This document shows positions 1 through 8,273 of a stretch of 64,000 nt of DNA, in pieces. Origin of the DNA: Pseudolysinimonas_A sp041984585 (GTDB taxonomy: Bacteria > Actinomycetota > Actinomycetes > Actinomycetales > Microbacteriaceae); the NCBI GenBank assembly GCA_041984585.1, contig JBHIXX010000011.1:3378-67377 (forward strand), in the 5' to 3' direction. The first letter of the stretch is position 1, and the number at the start of each line of letters is the position of its first letter. Position numbers and translations under genes: made by a program. The notes beneath the pieces were generated by a model. It was not told where the DNA came from. It searched no databases and saw only the letters and a list, made by a program, of their open reading frames with translations.

Positions 1-1158
1 GCGCCCATCGTGCGCTTCGTGAACCTGCTGATCAGCCAGGCCATCCAGGACCACGCCTCCGACATCCACATCGAGCCGGGCGAGCGCGACATGGCGGTGC
101 GCTTCCGCATCGACGGCGTGCTGCACGAGGTGCAGCGGGCGCCGAAGAACATCCAGAACGGCGTCATCTCGCGGCTCAAGATCATGAGCGACATCGACAT
201 CGCCGAGCGCCGTCGCCCGCAGGACGGCCGGCTGTCGGTCATCCACGGGGGCAAGCAGATCGACCTCCGCGTCGCGACCCTGCCGACGGTGTTCGGCGAG
301 AAGGTCGTCATGCGAATCCTCGACAACTCGATGACGAACCTCGGCATGGAGCAGCTGCGCCTGCTCGAGCGGAACGCCGCCGTCTTCCGCGAGTCGTACG
401 TGAAGCCGTACGGGATGATCCTGGTCACCGGCCCGACCGGGTCGGGCAAGTCGACCACGCTCTACACGACGCTGCACGAGGTGTCGCGGCCCGAGATCAA
501 CGTCATCACCGTCGAGGACCCGGTCGAGTACCGCATCCCCGGCATCAACCAGGTGCAGGTCAACCCCAAGGCGGGCCTCACCTTCGCGAGCGCGCTGCGC
601 AGCATCCTGCGCTCCGACCCGGATGTCGTGCTGCTCGGTGAGATCCGCGACCACGAGACGGCGCAGATCGCCATCGAGGCGGCGCTCACCGGTCACCTCG
701 TGCTGAGCACCCTGCACACCAACGACGCCCCGAGCGCGGTCACCCGTCTCATCGAGATGGACATCGAGCCGTTCCTCGTCGGTTCGGCGCTCGACTGCGT
801 CGTCGCCCAGCGTCTCGCGCGGCGGCTCTGCGACCGGTGCAAGCAGCCGTATCAGCCCGACCCGGCGGAGCTCACCGCGATGCGGCTCGGCTTCGATCCG
901 AACCTGGGGGTGCCGATCCTGCACCGCCCGGTGGGCTGCCCGGCCTGCTCCAACACGGGGTACCGCGGCCGCATCGCCCTGCACGAGGTGATGCCGGTGA
1001 CCGAGGACATCGAGCGCCTCGCGGTGCAGCGCGCGTCGAGCGCCGAGATCGCGCGCCTCGCGGTCGCGCAGGGGATGAGCACGCTCCGCCAGGACGGCTG
1101 GGCGAAGGCGATGCTCGGCTGGACGAGCGTCGACGAGATCTTGCGGGTGGTCGCATGA
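1..1158 (+). CDS. pilB: Type IV pilus extension ATPase PilB/GspE family, 5'-partial
   Basis: Cytoplasmic secretion ATPase that powers pilus polymerisation. The frame is already open at base 1 (A-P-I-V-R-F), so the N-terminal part lies outside the window; 385 residues remain of a family that usually has about 550. Visible in order: ASDIHIEP and RFRIDGVL of the N2 domain, Walker A GPTGSGKST (nt 430-456), the Asp box (TVEDPVEYR), Walker B (DVVLLGEIRD), the His box (STLHTND), and a zinc site made of CDRC and CPAC pairs near the C terminus. The zinc site favours PilB/GspE over PilT. The stop overlaps the next start as ATGA, which points to translational coupling with the retraction ATPase. Confidence 0.95.
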   Translation, partial: APIVRFVNLLISQAIQDHASDIHIEPGERDMAVRFRIDGVLHEVQRAPKNIQNGVISRLKIMSDIDIAERRRPQDGRLSVIHGGKQIDLRVATLPTVFGEKVVMRILDNSMTNLGMEQLRLLERNAAVFRESYVKPYGMILVTGPTGSGKSTTLYTTLHEVSRPEINVITVEDPVEYRIPGINQVQVNPKAGLTFASALRSILRSDPDVVLLGEIRDHETAQIAIEAALTGHLVLSTLHTNDAPSAVTRLIEMDIEPFLVGSALDCVVAQRLARRLCDRCKQPYQPDPAELTAMRLGFDPNLGVPILHRPVGCPACSNTGYRGRIALHEVMPVTEDIERLAVQRASSAEIARLAVAQGMSTLRQDGWAKAMLGWTSVDEILRVVA

Positions 1159-2762
1159 GCGAGCACCGCGCATCGGGGGAGGGGACCCGCGTGAACAAGC
1201 CCATCTACGAGATCCCGGTGAACGGCGAGCCCGCGGGCACGCCGGGAGCACCGTCGGCCGAGGACCCGCGCCTCCGGCCTCCCATGCCGCCGGGGTCGGC
1301 ATCCGTCGATTATTCGCAACTGCCGCCCCCCGCGGTCATGCCCGACGGACAGCCGACCCCGGCATCCACCCCGAACCGCGCCCCCGAGGGGGGTGTGCCC
1401 GGCTCCGCGCCGGCGCCCGAGGGAGCGGTTCCGGGGTTCACTCCCGCGCCCGGGGGTGAGGGCGGGGCGATCCCCGGCTTCACGCCGGCGCCCGGCGGCG
1501 ACTTCGCGGTGCCCGGGTTCACGCCCGCAGGGTCGTTCCTGCCGGTGCCCGAGTTCGAGGCGATGCCCGACATCCCGCTGATGCCGGCGCCCGGACGCTC
1601 GGCGCGCAAGGAGTTCGTGCCCGACGAGCACACCGAGGCGGCCCGCGCGCGGGTCGACGCCGACCTGCTCGCCGCGCTCGAGCACGTCGTGTCGGTCGGC
1701 GCGTCCGACCTGCACGTCTCGGCGGGCGCCGCGCCGATGGTGCGCGTCGACGGCGCGCTGCAGCCGGTCGAGGGGATGACGGTCTGGGACCGCGAGCGGG
1801 TCGCCGCGGCGCTCTACTCGGTGATGACCGACGAGCAGACCGCACGCTTCGACGAGGTGCTGGAACTCGACTTCGCGTTCACCCTCTCCGAGGACTCGCG
1901 TTTCCGCGTCAACTACTACCTGCAGCGCGGCGCCGTCGGCGCGGCGTTCCGACTGATCCCGACCGAGATCAAGCAGCTCGACCAGCTCGGCATCCCGGAG
2001 GCGGTCTCCGAGTTCGCGAAGCTGCCGCGCGGTCTGGTGCTCGTCACGGGTCCGACCGGGTCCGGCAAGTCGACGACCCTCGCGGCGCTGGTCGACCTGG
2101 TCAACCAGACCCGCAGCGACCACATCGTGACGGTCGAGGACCCGATCGAGTTCATGCACCAGAACAAGCGCTCGCTGGTGAATCAGCGCGAGGTCGGCAA
2201 CGACACCCAGAGCTTCGCCAACGCGCTCAAGCACGTGCTGCGCCAGGACCCGGATGTGATCCTCATCGGCGAGCTCCGCGACCTGGAGACCATCTCGGTC
2301 GCGCTCACCGCGGCCGAGACCGGACACCTCGTCTTCGCGACGCTGCACACGCAGGACGCCGGCCAGACCATCGACCGCGTCATCGACGTGTTCCCGCCGC
2401 ACCAGCAGGGGCAGGTGCGCACCCAGCTCGCGGCGACCCTGCAGGGCGTGGTGTGTCAGACGCTGGTGAAGCGCGCCGGCGGCGGCCGTGCCGTGGCGAC
2501 GGAGATCCTACGCACCACCCCGGCGATCGCCAACCTGGTGCGTGAGGGCAAGACCTACCAGGTGCGCTCGGCCCTTCAGGCGGGGCGCGCGCAGGGGATG
2601 CACACCATGGACCAGCACCTCGCGGATCTGGTCAACAGCGGGCAGGTCGCCTACGGCGCCGCGCTGGAGAAGGTGCACGACCTCGAGGACTTCAAGCGGC
2701 TCGTGCACCGCACGGGCGACACCGACCCCGCGAACAACGCCCTGTTCGCGTCGCGGTACTGA
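1155..2762 (+). CDS. pilT: Type IV pilus retraction ATPase PilT with long Pro/Gly N-terminal extension
   Basis: Retraction motor paralogue of the preceding ATPase. The core starts near residue 170 with GASDLHVSAG. It carries Walker A (GPTGSGKST, residues 299-307), TVEDPIEF, Walker B (DVILIGELRD) and ATLHTQD, and lacks the tetracysteine zinc site, as PilT does. At 535 residues it is about 190 longer than typical PilT. The extra N-terminal part is disordered and carries a P-G-F-T-P-A-P-G-G repeat. I chose ATG 1155 because it overlaps the pilB stop. GTG 1191 is a real alternative, because a GGGGAGGGG ribosome-binding site lies just before it. Confidence 0.93.
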   Translation: MSEHRASGEGTRVNKPIYEIPVNGEPAGTPGAPSAEDPRLRPPMPPGSASVDYSQLPPPAVMPDGQPTPASTPNRAPEGGVPGSAPAPEGAVPGFTPAPGGEGGAIPGFTPAPGGDFAVPGFTPAGSFLPVPEFEAMPDIPLMPAPGRSARKEFVPDEHTEAARARVDADLLAALEHVVSVGASDLHVSAGAAPMVRVDGALQPVEGMTVWDRERVAAALYSVMTDEQTARFDEVLELDFAFTLSEDSRFRVNYYLQRGAVGAAFRLIPTEIKQLDQLGIPEAVSEFAKLPRGLVLVTGPTGSGKSTTLAALVDLVNQTRSDHIVTVEDPIEFMHQNKRSLVNQREVGNDTQSFANALKHVLRQDPDVILIGELRDLETISVALTAAETGHLVFATLHTQDAGQTIDRVIDVFPPHQQGQVRTQLAATLQGVVCQTLVKRAGGGRAVATEILRTTPAIANLVREGKTYQVRSALQAGRAQGMHTMDQHLADLVNSGQVAYGAALEKVHDLEDFKRLVHRTGDTDPANNALFASRY

Positions 2763-2774
2763 TCGGAGGCGACG

Positions 2775-4007
2775 ATGTCGAACACGCTCACCTACGCCTA
2801 CAAGGGCCGTGACGCCGGCGGGAAGCTGGTCAAGGGCAAGGTCGACGCGCCCAGCGAGGCGGCGGTCGTCAACCGGCTGCGCACGATGGGGCTGACCCCG
2901 ATCGAGATCGCCCAGTCGGCGGCCGGCACCGGGCTGCAGATGGAGATCGGCGGCTCGCTCTTCGAGAAGAAGGTCAAGCTCAAGGACCTCGCCGTGATGT
3001 CGCGGCAGATGGCGACGATGGTCTCGTCGGGACTGTCTCTGCTCAAAGCGCTGACGATCCTGTCGGAGCAGACCGAGAACAAGCGGCTCGGTCGCGTGCT
3101 CGGGATCGTGCGCACGCAGGTGGAGGCCGGAGCCTCGCTCTCCGAGGCCCTCGGCAAGCACGCCGAGTTCCCGCCGATCATGGTGCACCTGGTGCGCGCC
3201 GGCGAGACCGGCGGGTTCCTCGAGACCTCGCTCGAGTCGGTGGCGGTGACCTTCGAGAAGGACGTCAGCCTGCGCCAGACCATCAAGTCGGCGCTGACCT
3301 ATCCGGTCGTCGTGCTCTGTCTCGCCATCGTCGCGGTGATCGGCATGCTGCTGTTCGTGGTCCCCGTCTTCAAGGGGATGTTCGCCGATCTCGGCGGCGA
3401 GCTGCCGCTCCCGACGCAGATGCTGGTGACCCTGTCGGAGAACATGTGGTGGATCCTGCCGATCCTCGCGGTCGGCGGCGGGGTCTTCGCGTTCTGGTGG
3501 AGCAAGCACAAGCGCGACGACGCGGTGCGGGCGAAGGTCGACCCGCTGCGACTCAAGCTACCGGTCTTCGGCGACCTGTTCCGCAAGGTCGCCATCGCCC
3601 GCGTCACCCGCAACCTCGGGATGATGATCAAGTCGGGCGTGCCGATCCTGCAGGCGCTCGCGATCGTCGCCGACACCTCGAACAACTGGGTGCTCGAGCA
3701 GGCGCTGAAGAACGTGCAGGAGTCGGTGCGCGCCGGCCGCACGATCGCGCAGCCGCTCGCCGACGAGGCGGTGTTCCCGCCGATGGTCGTGCAGATGATC
3801 TCGGTCGGCGAGGACTCGGGTGCGCTGGAGCTCATGCTCGGCAAGATCGCCGACTTCTACGACGACGAGGTGGAGTCGACCACCAGTCAGCTGACGTCGC
3901 TGATCGAGCCGCTCATGATCGCCTTCATCGGCGTCGTGATCGGCGGCATCATCGCCGCGCTCTACATGCCGATGTTCTCGCTCTACGACCAGATCAGCGG
4001 CGCCTGA
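2775..4007 (+). CDS. pilC: Type IV pilus platform protein PilC/GspF family
   Basis: Polytopic inner-membrane platform that couples the ATPases to pilin addition and removal. 410 residues, the normal family size. The N terminus (YAYKGRDAGGKLVKGKV) is typical. Two GspF domains follow (about residues 70-195 and 275-397), and each precedes hydrophobic segments (VVVLCLAIVAVIGMLLFVV; LMIAFIGVVIGGIIAALYM). A GGAGG ribosome-binding site sits 6 bases before the ATG. The gap to pilT is 12 bases, so it is in the same operon. Confidence 0.96.
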   Translation: MSNTLTYAYKGRDAGGKLVKGKVDAPSEAAVVNRLRTMGLTPIEIAQSAAGTGLQMEIGGSLFEKKVKLKDLAVMSRQMATMVSSGLSLLKALTILSEQTENKRLGRVLGIVRTQVEAGASLSEALGKHAEFPPIMVHLVRAGETGGFLETSLESVAVTFEKDVSLRQTIKSALTYPVVVLCLAIVAVIGMLLFVVPVFKGMFADLGGELPLPTQMLVTLSENMWWILPILAVGGGVFAFWWSKHKRDDAVRAKVDPLRLKLPVFGDLFRKVAIARVTRNLGMMIKSGVPILQALAIVADTSNNWVLEQALKNVQESVRAGRTIAQPLADEAVFPPMVVQMISVGEDSGALELMLGKIADFYDDEVESTTSQLTSLIEPLMIAFIGVVIGGIIAALYMPMFSLYDQISGA

Positions 4008-4019
4008 GCGCGCACCGGG

Positions 4020-4036
4020 GCCCCCGCACTGGGGGC
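4020..4036 (+). terminator. Hairpin between pilC and pilA
   Basis: Perfect 6-bp G+C stem (GCCCCC / GGGGGC) with loop GCACT, followed by a weakly T-rich GTGTTCTT. It lies in the 161-base gap before the major pilin and could reduce read-through from the motor genes. A possible pilA promoter follows around 4070-4100 (TTCGGA, then AATATG after 17 bases), which I regard as weak. Confidence 0.4.
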
Positions 4037-4168
4037 GTGTTCTTCCCGGGTTCCCCCCGTTTACGGGATTTCGGAATCACGGGCCACAACTGAATATGGC
4101 TGATGGGGGGTCATTCATTGGGGGGCCGCCTGTCCAATTCCTCACAGAAACAGGATGGGAAAGAAAGA

Positions 4169-4588
4169 ATGGTTGCAACGCTCAACCGCGTCATCGCGAA
4201 GCGTGACGCGCTCAACAAGGACGACAAGGGCTTCACGCTCATCGAGCTGCTCGTCGTCGTTCTGATCATCGGAATCCTGACCGCGATCGCCGTGCCGGTG
4301 TTCATCGGCCAGCAGGACCAGGCCAAGGACGCCGCCGCCAAGTCGGACCTCGGCGTCGCCAAGGTCGCGCTCGTGTCCTACTTCACGGCCAACCCGGCCG
4401 CCACCACGGTCACCGCGACCAACCTCGGCACCTACGGCTACGTGCAGTCGGCCGGTGTCGGCGAGGTCTCGATCGTCGGGGCCGCCACGTCGTCCAGCTT
4501 CTGCATCCAGGCGACGTCGGCCACCACCAAGGTGTTCAGCATCACCGCGAGCGGCGCGGTCACCGAGGCCGCCTGCCCGACCAGCTGA
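4169..4588 (+). CDS. pilA: Major type IV prepilin
   Basis: Major pilin subunit, inserted in the membrane and then polymerised into the pilus. Class-III signal peptide: a 21-residue charged leader ends DDKG, the cleavage site is G21/F22, and mature Glu5 is present (FTLIE). A 20-residue hydrophobic helix follows. The globular part is small (139 residues in total), Thr/Ala-rich, with two cysteines (FCIQ and AACPTS) that could form the usual C-terminal disulfide loop. I chose ATG 4169 because GGGAAAGAAAG lies directly upstream; an in-frame ATG at 4103 has no ribosome-binding site and would lengthen the leader. It is flanked by hairpins on both sides, as expected of a pilin expressed above its operon partners. 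Confidence 0.93.
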   Translation: MVATLNRVIAKRDALNKDDKGFTLIELLVVVLIIGILTAIAVPVFIGQQDQAKDAAAKSDLGVAKVALVSYFTANPAATTVTATNLGTYGYVQSAGVGEVSIVGAATSSSFCIQATSATTKVFSITASGAVTEAACPTS

Positions 4589-4603
4589 TCGACGGCTGAT
4601 CAC

Positions 4604-4635
4604 GGGTGGGGCGTCGCTCGCGCGGCGCCCCACCC
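4604..4635 (+). terminator. Strong hairpin downstream of pilA
   Basis: A 14-bp stem (GGGTGGGGCGTCGC pairing with GCGGCGCCCCACCC, one G-U) with loop TCGC, starting 15 bases after the pilin stop. There is no U-tract. It is placed so that most transcripts could end after pilA while a fraction reads into the minor pilins. Confidence 0.6.
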
Positions 4636-4700
4636 GACCGGCACCACCCGGTCGGCGACGCCGGCCGGTTCCCGCGATTCGAGAGGGGGGCTCGATCGTC

Positions 4701-5102
4701 ATGTTCCATCGCATCGCCGAGCGCCTGCGCTCGGATTCCGGCTTCGGGCTGGTCGAGATCGTCATCTCGATGACCATGCTCGCGGCGCTCGCCGTCATGT
4801 TCCTGCCGATCCTCATCCAGGGGCTCAAGCAGGCGGCCGAGAACGCCACGCTCGCCACCGCGACCCAGCTCGTCACCGAGCAGGTGCGTCGCGCTCAGAC
4901 CGCGAGCCCCTACTGCTCCGACGTCACCGCGCTCGCGGGCGTCGTCTCCGCGACCGACCCGCGCGAGATCCCGCTGCAGATGACCACGACGGTCGGCACC
5001 TGCCCCGCGGATGTCGGCACCGTCGACGTCGCGATCACCGTCGTGCGCACCGACACCGGCCAGACGCTCAGCACCGCCGAGACCCTGGTGCTGGTGGACT
5101 GA
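4701..5102 (+). CDS. Prepilin-type minor pilin (GspI/PilV-like)
   Basis: Small pilin-like protein of 133 residues with a 14-residue leader, the cleavage site SDSG/FGLVE with conserved mature Glu5, and a hydrophobic helix (MTMLAALAVMFLPILI). The remainder has no motif I can name. ATG 4701 is preceded by a GAGAGGGGGG ribosome-binding site. It is one of three prepilin-like genes in a row, where minor pilins that prime pilus assembly are usually encoded. Its stop overlaps the next start (TGATG). Confidence 0.82.
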   Translation: MFHRIAERLRSDSGFGLVEIVISMTMLAALAVMFLPILIQGLKQAAENATLATATQLVTEQVRRAQTASPYCSDVTALAGVVSATDPREIPLQMTTTVGTCPADVGTVDVAITVVRTDTGQTLSTAETLVLVD

Positions 5103-5671
5103 TGCGCGCGCTGCGCCGCGACGGCGGCTTCACCCTCACCGAGATGATCGTCTCGGCGGCGCTGTTCTCGATGGTGTCGCTCGTCGCGGGCGGCATCCTG
5201 GTCGGCACGCTCTCCGCCCAGGAGTCGGTGAGCGCGGTCACGACGAGCACCACCGACGGCCAGCTCGCCGCCTCGTCGATCGACCAGGGCATCCGCAACT
5301 CCACCGGCTTCGAGCTGCTGCCCGCCGACGGCGGCGCCGACCAGATCCTGATCGCCCACGTCGCCGGCAGCGGCGCGACGCTCAGCTGGGCGTGCCGGGC
5401 GTGGTACTTCGACTCGGCCGGCGACGGCAGCATCCGCACCACCTCGGTGGCCAGCGGCACCCACATCAGCGCGCCGACGACCTCGCAGCTCTCCACCTGG
5501 GTGCTGCTCGCCGACGGCGTCGTGCCGCTCACCGGTTCCACCATCTTCTCGGAGGCGGGCGCGACGCTCAGCGTCGAGTTCGACTCCCTCGCGACCGGCA
5601 ACCCGCCGATCGAGATCGCCTTCGCCACAGCACCGCTGGGCGGCGTGACGGGAGACACCGCATGCTTCTGA
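5102..5671 (+). CDS. Prepilin-type minor pilin (PilW/GspJ-like)
   Basis: 189 residues. Short leader MRALRRDGG, cleavage at G9/F10, mature FTLTE with Glu5, then a hydrophobic helix (MIVSAALFSMVSLVAGGIL). The C-terminal part is soluble and beta-rich; the sizes of this trio match the GspI/GspJ/GspK or PilV/PilW/PilX order. It overlaps the following gene by 10 bases, which suggests coupled translation. Confidence 0.82.
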   Translation: MRALRRDGGFTLTEMIVSAALFSMVSLVAGGILVGTLSAQESVSAVTTSTTDGQLAASSIDQGIRNSTGFELLPADGGADQILIAHVAGSGATLSWACRAWYFDSAGDGSIRTTSVASGTHISAPTTSQLSTWVLLADGVVPLTGSTIFSEAGATLSVEFDSLATGNPPIEIAFATAPLGGVTGDTACF

Positions 5672-7443
5672 CCCGCATCATGCGCCGCATCCGGCGCGAG
5701 GAGCACGGCGCCGCGATGGCCGCCGTGATCGGTCTCATGTCGTTCTCGCTGCTCACCTCGGCCCTGGTGGTCTCGAGCGTGATCACGTCGACCAGCTACA
5801 CCACCACGGCGCGCGCCGGCATCGAGTCGCAGGCCGCGGCCGAGGCGGGCATCGCCGCGGCGCGGGCGGGTCTGATCGCCGGAACCTGCGCCGCCGAGGG
5901 CCACAGCTACGAGAGCCTCACTCCCGAGTTCCTGGCGACCATCTGGATCCCGTCGGGCAGCGACTGGGTGCGCGGATGCCCGGCCGGCACCGCGATCCCG
6001 GTCCGCATCCTCTCCACCGGATGGGCGCAGGCCGAGGGCGTCGTCGGCGCCTCGGGGCGCGACGTCGCGCACATCGAGGTGGTGCTGTCGGCGGCCTCGG
6101 TGCCGACCACGATCGAGGCCGGCGGGCCCGCGGTCTTCGCCTACGAGTCCGACGGCTTCGGCGGCGGAGGGCAGCTCGTCTCGGCCGGCGTCGATGACGC
6201 AAGCATCATGGTCAAGCACGGCGACGTCGACTGCAACGGCGGCGCCGCCGGTGATGCCGACATCGTCGTGCAGAACGGCGACCTCAAGGTGTCGGGCGGG
6301 TGCGTGCTCACCGGCAACGCGTGGGTCAGCGGTCGCGTCACCATGCCCGGTGGTCCCGATATCGGGGGCAGCGTGATCGCCGACGCGCTCACCATCTCGG
6401 GCGGCAGCAAGGTGCTCGGCAACGTCTGGGTCGACAAGGACGTGACCACCTCCGGCGGCATCGCGATCAACGGGAACATCACCGCGGCCTCGCTCTCCTC
6501 CGGGGGCGGGACCTATGGCGGAGACGTCCAGGTCAGCGGCGCAGCCGTGTTCAACGGCGGCGGCGGACACACCATCAAGGGGAACCTCACCGCGGCCAGC
6601 TTCACCACCGGCAACGGCGGCACGGTCGAGAAGAACGCCTGGATCTACGGCGCGACGAGCACCAACTGGGGCGCGCTGATCAAGGGGAACCTGACCACGA
6701 AGTCGCTCTCCAAGCCGAGCAGCATGACCTTCGTGCAGGGTACGACGACGATCGTGCCGGGAGGGCCCGGCCCCAGCCCGTACGCGACCAATCCGGCGCG
6801 TCCGTCGTGGCCGATCGTGCCCGAGTGGGTGGACTTCGACTACGACTTCGCCGACTGGACCGGGTTCGGCGAGGTGGTCATCTCGTCGTCGGGCACGTGC
6901 AGCTACTCGCAGGTTCTCGCGGCCGTCAACAGCCTCGGCGGCCAGCCCGGCGTCGTCAACGCGCTCGGCTGCGCGAACGGCATCAGCATCGGCGGCAACA
7001 ACAAAGTGACGCTCTACTCCGACGTCGCGATCATCTCCAACAAGTTCAGCTTCGGCGGCAGCGGAGGATTCCTCTACAGCGCGAGCTTCGACGCCAGCGC
7101 GACCCACCGCCTGTGGCTCATCACGCCCGACAACACGCCGAACCTGGCGCCGACCTGCACCTCGGGGGACAACTCGTTCTCGGTCTCGGGCGGGTTCTCG
7201 TTCAGCGAGAACCTGCGGGTGATGATGTACACCCCGTGCAAGATCGCCCTGGCGTCGAGCACGAACTTCATCGGCCAGGTCTTCTCGGGCAAGGCGAGCA
7301 TCAACGGCGGCGCACACCTCGGCTTCGTGCCGATCGGGCTCCCGGGCTACGACCTGAACACCGGACTCGCCACCTCGACGGCGTCCACCGAGGCCGACCG
7401 CACGATCGTGTCGTTCCGCAACGTCGAGGAGGGCAACGGATGA
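5662..7443 (+). CDS. PilX-like pilus protein with a long Gly-rich beta-repeat ectodomain
   Basis: 593 residues. It has a basic N terminus (LLTRIMRRIRREEHG) and one hydrophobic helix (residues 17-40) starting AAMAAVIGL, as in PilX N-domains, with no mature Glu5. About residues 190-350 are imperfect repeats of roughly 18-20 residues (VSGG, ISGGSKVLGNVWV, SGGIAINGNITA), the pattern of a right-handed beta-helix similar to polymer-forming domains. The distal part has four or more cysteines and a Pro-rich hinge (GGPGPSPYATNPARPSWP). PilX-type minor pilins sit at or near the tip, so a tip-adhesin role is inferred. ATG 5662 is chosen because the PilX-type helix follows directly. Confidence 0.75.
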   Translation: MLLTRIMRRIRREEHGAAMAAVIGLMSFSLLTSALVVSSVITSTSYTTTARAGIESQAAAEAGIAAARAGLIAGTCAAEGHSYESLTPEFLATIWIPSGSDWVRGCPAGTAIPVRILSTGWAQAEGVVGASGRDVAHIEVVLSAASVPTTIEAGGPAVFAYESDGFGGGGQLVSAGVDDASIMVKHGDVDCNGGAAGDADIVVQNGDLKVSGGCVLTGNAWVSGRVTMPGGPDIGGSVIADALTISGGSKVLGNVWVDKDVTTSGGIAINGNITAASLSSGGGTYGGDVQVSGAAVFNGGGGHTIKGNLTAASFTTGNGGTVEKNAWIYGATSTNWGALIKGNLTTKSLSKPSSMTFVQGTTTIVPGGPGPSPYATNPARPSWPIVPEWVDFDYDFADWTGFGEVVISSSGTCSYSQVLAAVNSLGGQPGVVNALGCANGISIGGNNKVTLYSDVAIISNKFSFGGSGGFLYSASFDASATHRLWLITPDNTPNLAPTCTSGDNSFSVSGGFSFSENLRVMMYTPCKIALASSTNFIGQVFSGKASINGGAHLGFVPIGLPGYDLNTGLATSTASTEADRTIVSFRNVEEGNG

Positions 7444-8255
7444 TCGCCCTGCTGGTCGGCGGGTTCGGCGCCCTCGTCGGGTCGTTCCTCAACGTCGTCG
7501 TCTACCGGGTGCCGGCGGGCCGCTCCATCGTGTCGCCGCCGAGCGCCTGCGGCGCATGCGGGCATCCCGTCCGCCCCTATGACAACGTGCCCGTGTTGTC
7601 GTGGCTGCTGCTGCGCGGCCGGTGCCGGGACTGCGCGGCGCCGATCTCGGTGCGCTACCCGCTCGTCGAGATCGCCGGGGCGCTCGCGTTCGGCGTCGTC
7701 GCCTGGTGGTTCCTGCCGGCGGTCCTCGCCGCGGACGGCGCGCTCGCCGTCGTGGCCGGCGTGCTGCAGCTCGTCGCCTTCCTCTACCTCGCGGCGATCA
7801 GCATCGCGCTGGTGCTCATCGATCTCGACACCCGCCGGCTGCCGAACGTCATCGTGCTGCCCGCCTATGCGGTGGGCGCCGCGCTGCTCGGCACCGCCGG
7901 TGCGCTCACCGGCGCCTGGGCGTCGCTCGCGCTCGCCGCGATCGGCATGGTCGCACTCGGCGGCGCCTACCTCGCGCTCGCGCTGGTGCGCCCGGGCGGC
8001 ATGGGTATGGGCGACGTGAAGCTGGCCGGCGCGCTCGGCCTCTTCCTCGGCTGGCTCGGGCTGCCGGAGCTGCTCGTCGGCGCGGTCGCCGGATCGATCC
8101 TCGGCGGGCTCTTCGGAGTCGCGCTGCTCATCGCCGGCCGCGCGCGGTCGAGCACCATCGCTTTCGGACCCTGGCTGCTCGCCGGAGCCTGGGTCGGCAT
8201 CCTGGCCGGCGACCCGATCGCGTCGGGATATCTGGCGCTGTTCGGACTCGGATAA
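7440..8255 (+). CDS. pilD: Prepilin peptidase / N-methyltransferase
   Basis: Membrane aspartyl protease (A24 family) that cleaves prepilin leaders after Gly and methylates the new N terminus. 271 residues. Both activities are supported: the N-terminal zinc tetracysteine (C37, C40, C62, C65) goes with bifunctional enzymes, and the catalytic aspartates lie in IDLDTRRLPN (D128/D130) and GMGDVK (D192). About seven or eight hydrophobic segments are visible. ATG 7440 overlaps the preceding stop (ATGA). Substrates are presumably the prepilins encoded just upstream. Confidence 0.96.
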   Translation: MIALLVGGFGALVGSFLNVVVYRVPAGRSIVSPPSACGACGHPVRPYDNVPVLSWLLLRGRCRDCAAPISVRYPLVEIAGALAFGVVAWWFLPAVLAADGALAVVAGVLQLVAFLYLAAISIALVLIDLDTRRLPNVIVLPAYAVGAALLGTAGALTGAWASLALAAIGMVALGGAYLALALVRPGGMGMGDVKLAGALGLFLGWLGLPELLVGAVAGSILGGLFGVALLIAGRARSSTIAFGPWLLAGAWVGILAGDPIASGYLALFGLG

Positions 8256-8273
8256 GAGAAGGAAGGAACCGTC

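Noticed and set aside
1390..1560. Possible CRISPR-like or VNTR DNA repeat in the pilT 5' region
   Set aside because: The repeat is in the protein (P-G-F-T-P-A-P-G-G) and diverged at the DNA level; there are no spacers of constant length.
4095..4130. G-runs in the pilA leader as a c-di-GMP riboswitch
   Set aside because: The two GGGGGG runs suggested a regulatory RNA, but the conserved core of c-di-GMP-I or II riboswitches is not there.
5011..5661. Upstream extension of the PilX-like frame
   Set aside because: The frame is open from 5011, but that part is antisense-like Arg-rich sequence overlapping two good prepilin genes. The PilX-type helix begins right after ATG 5662.
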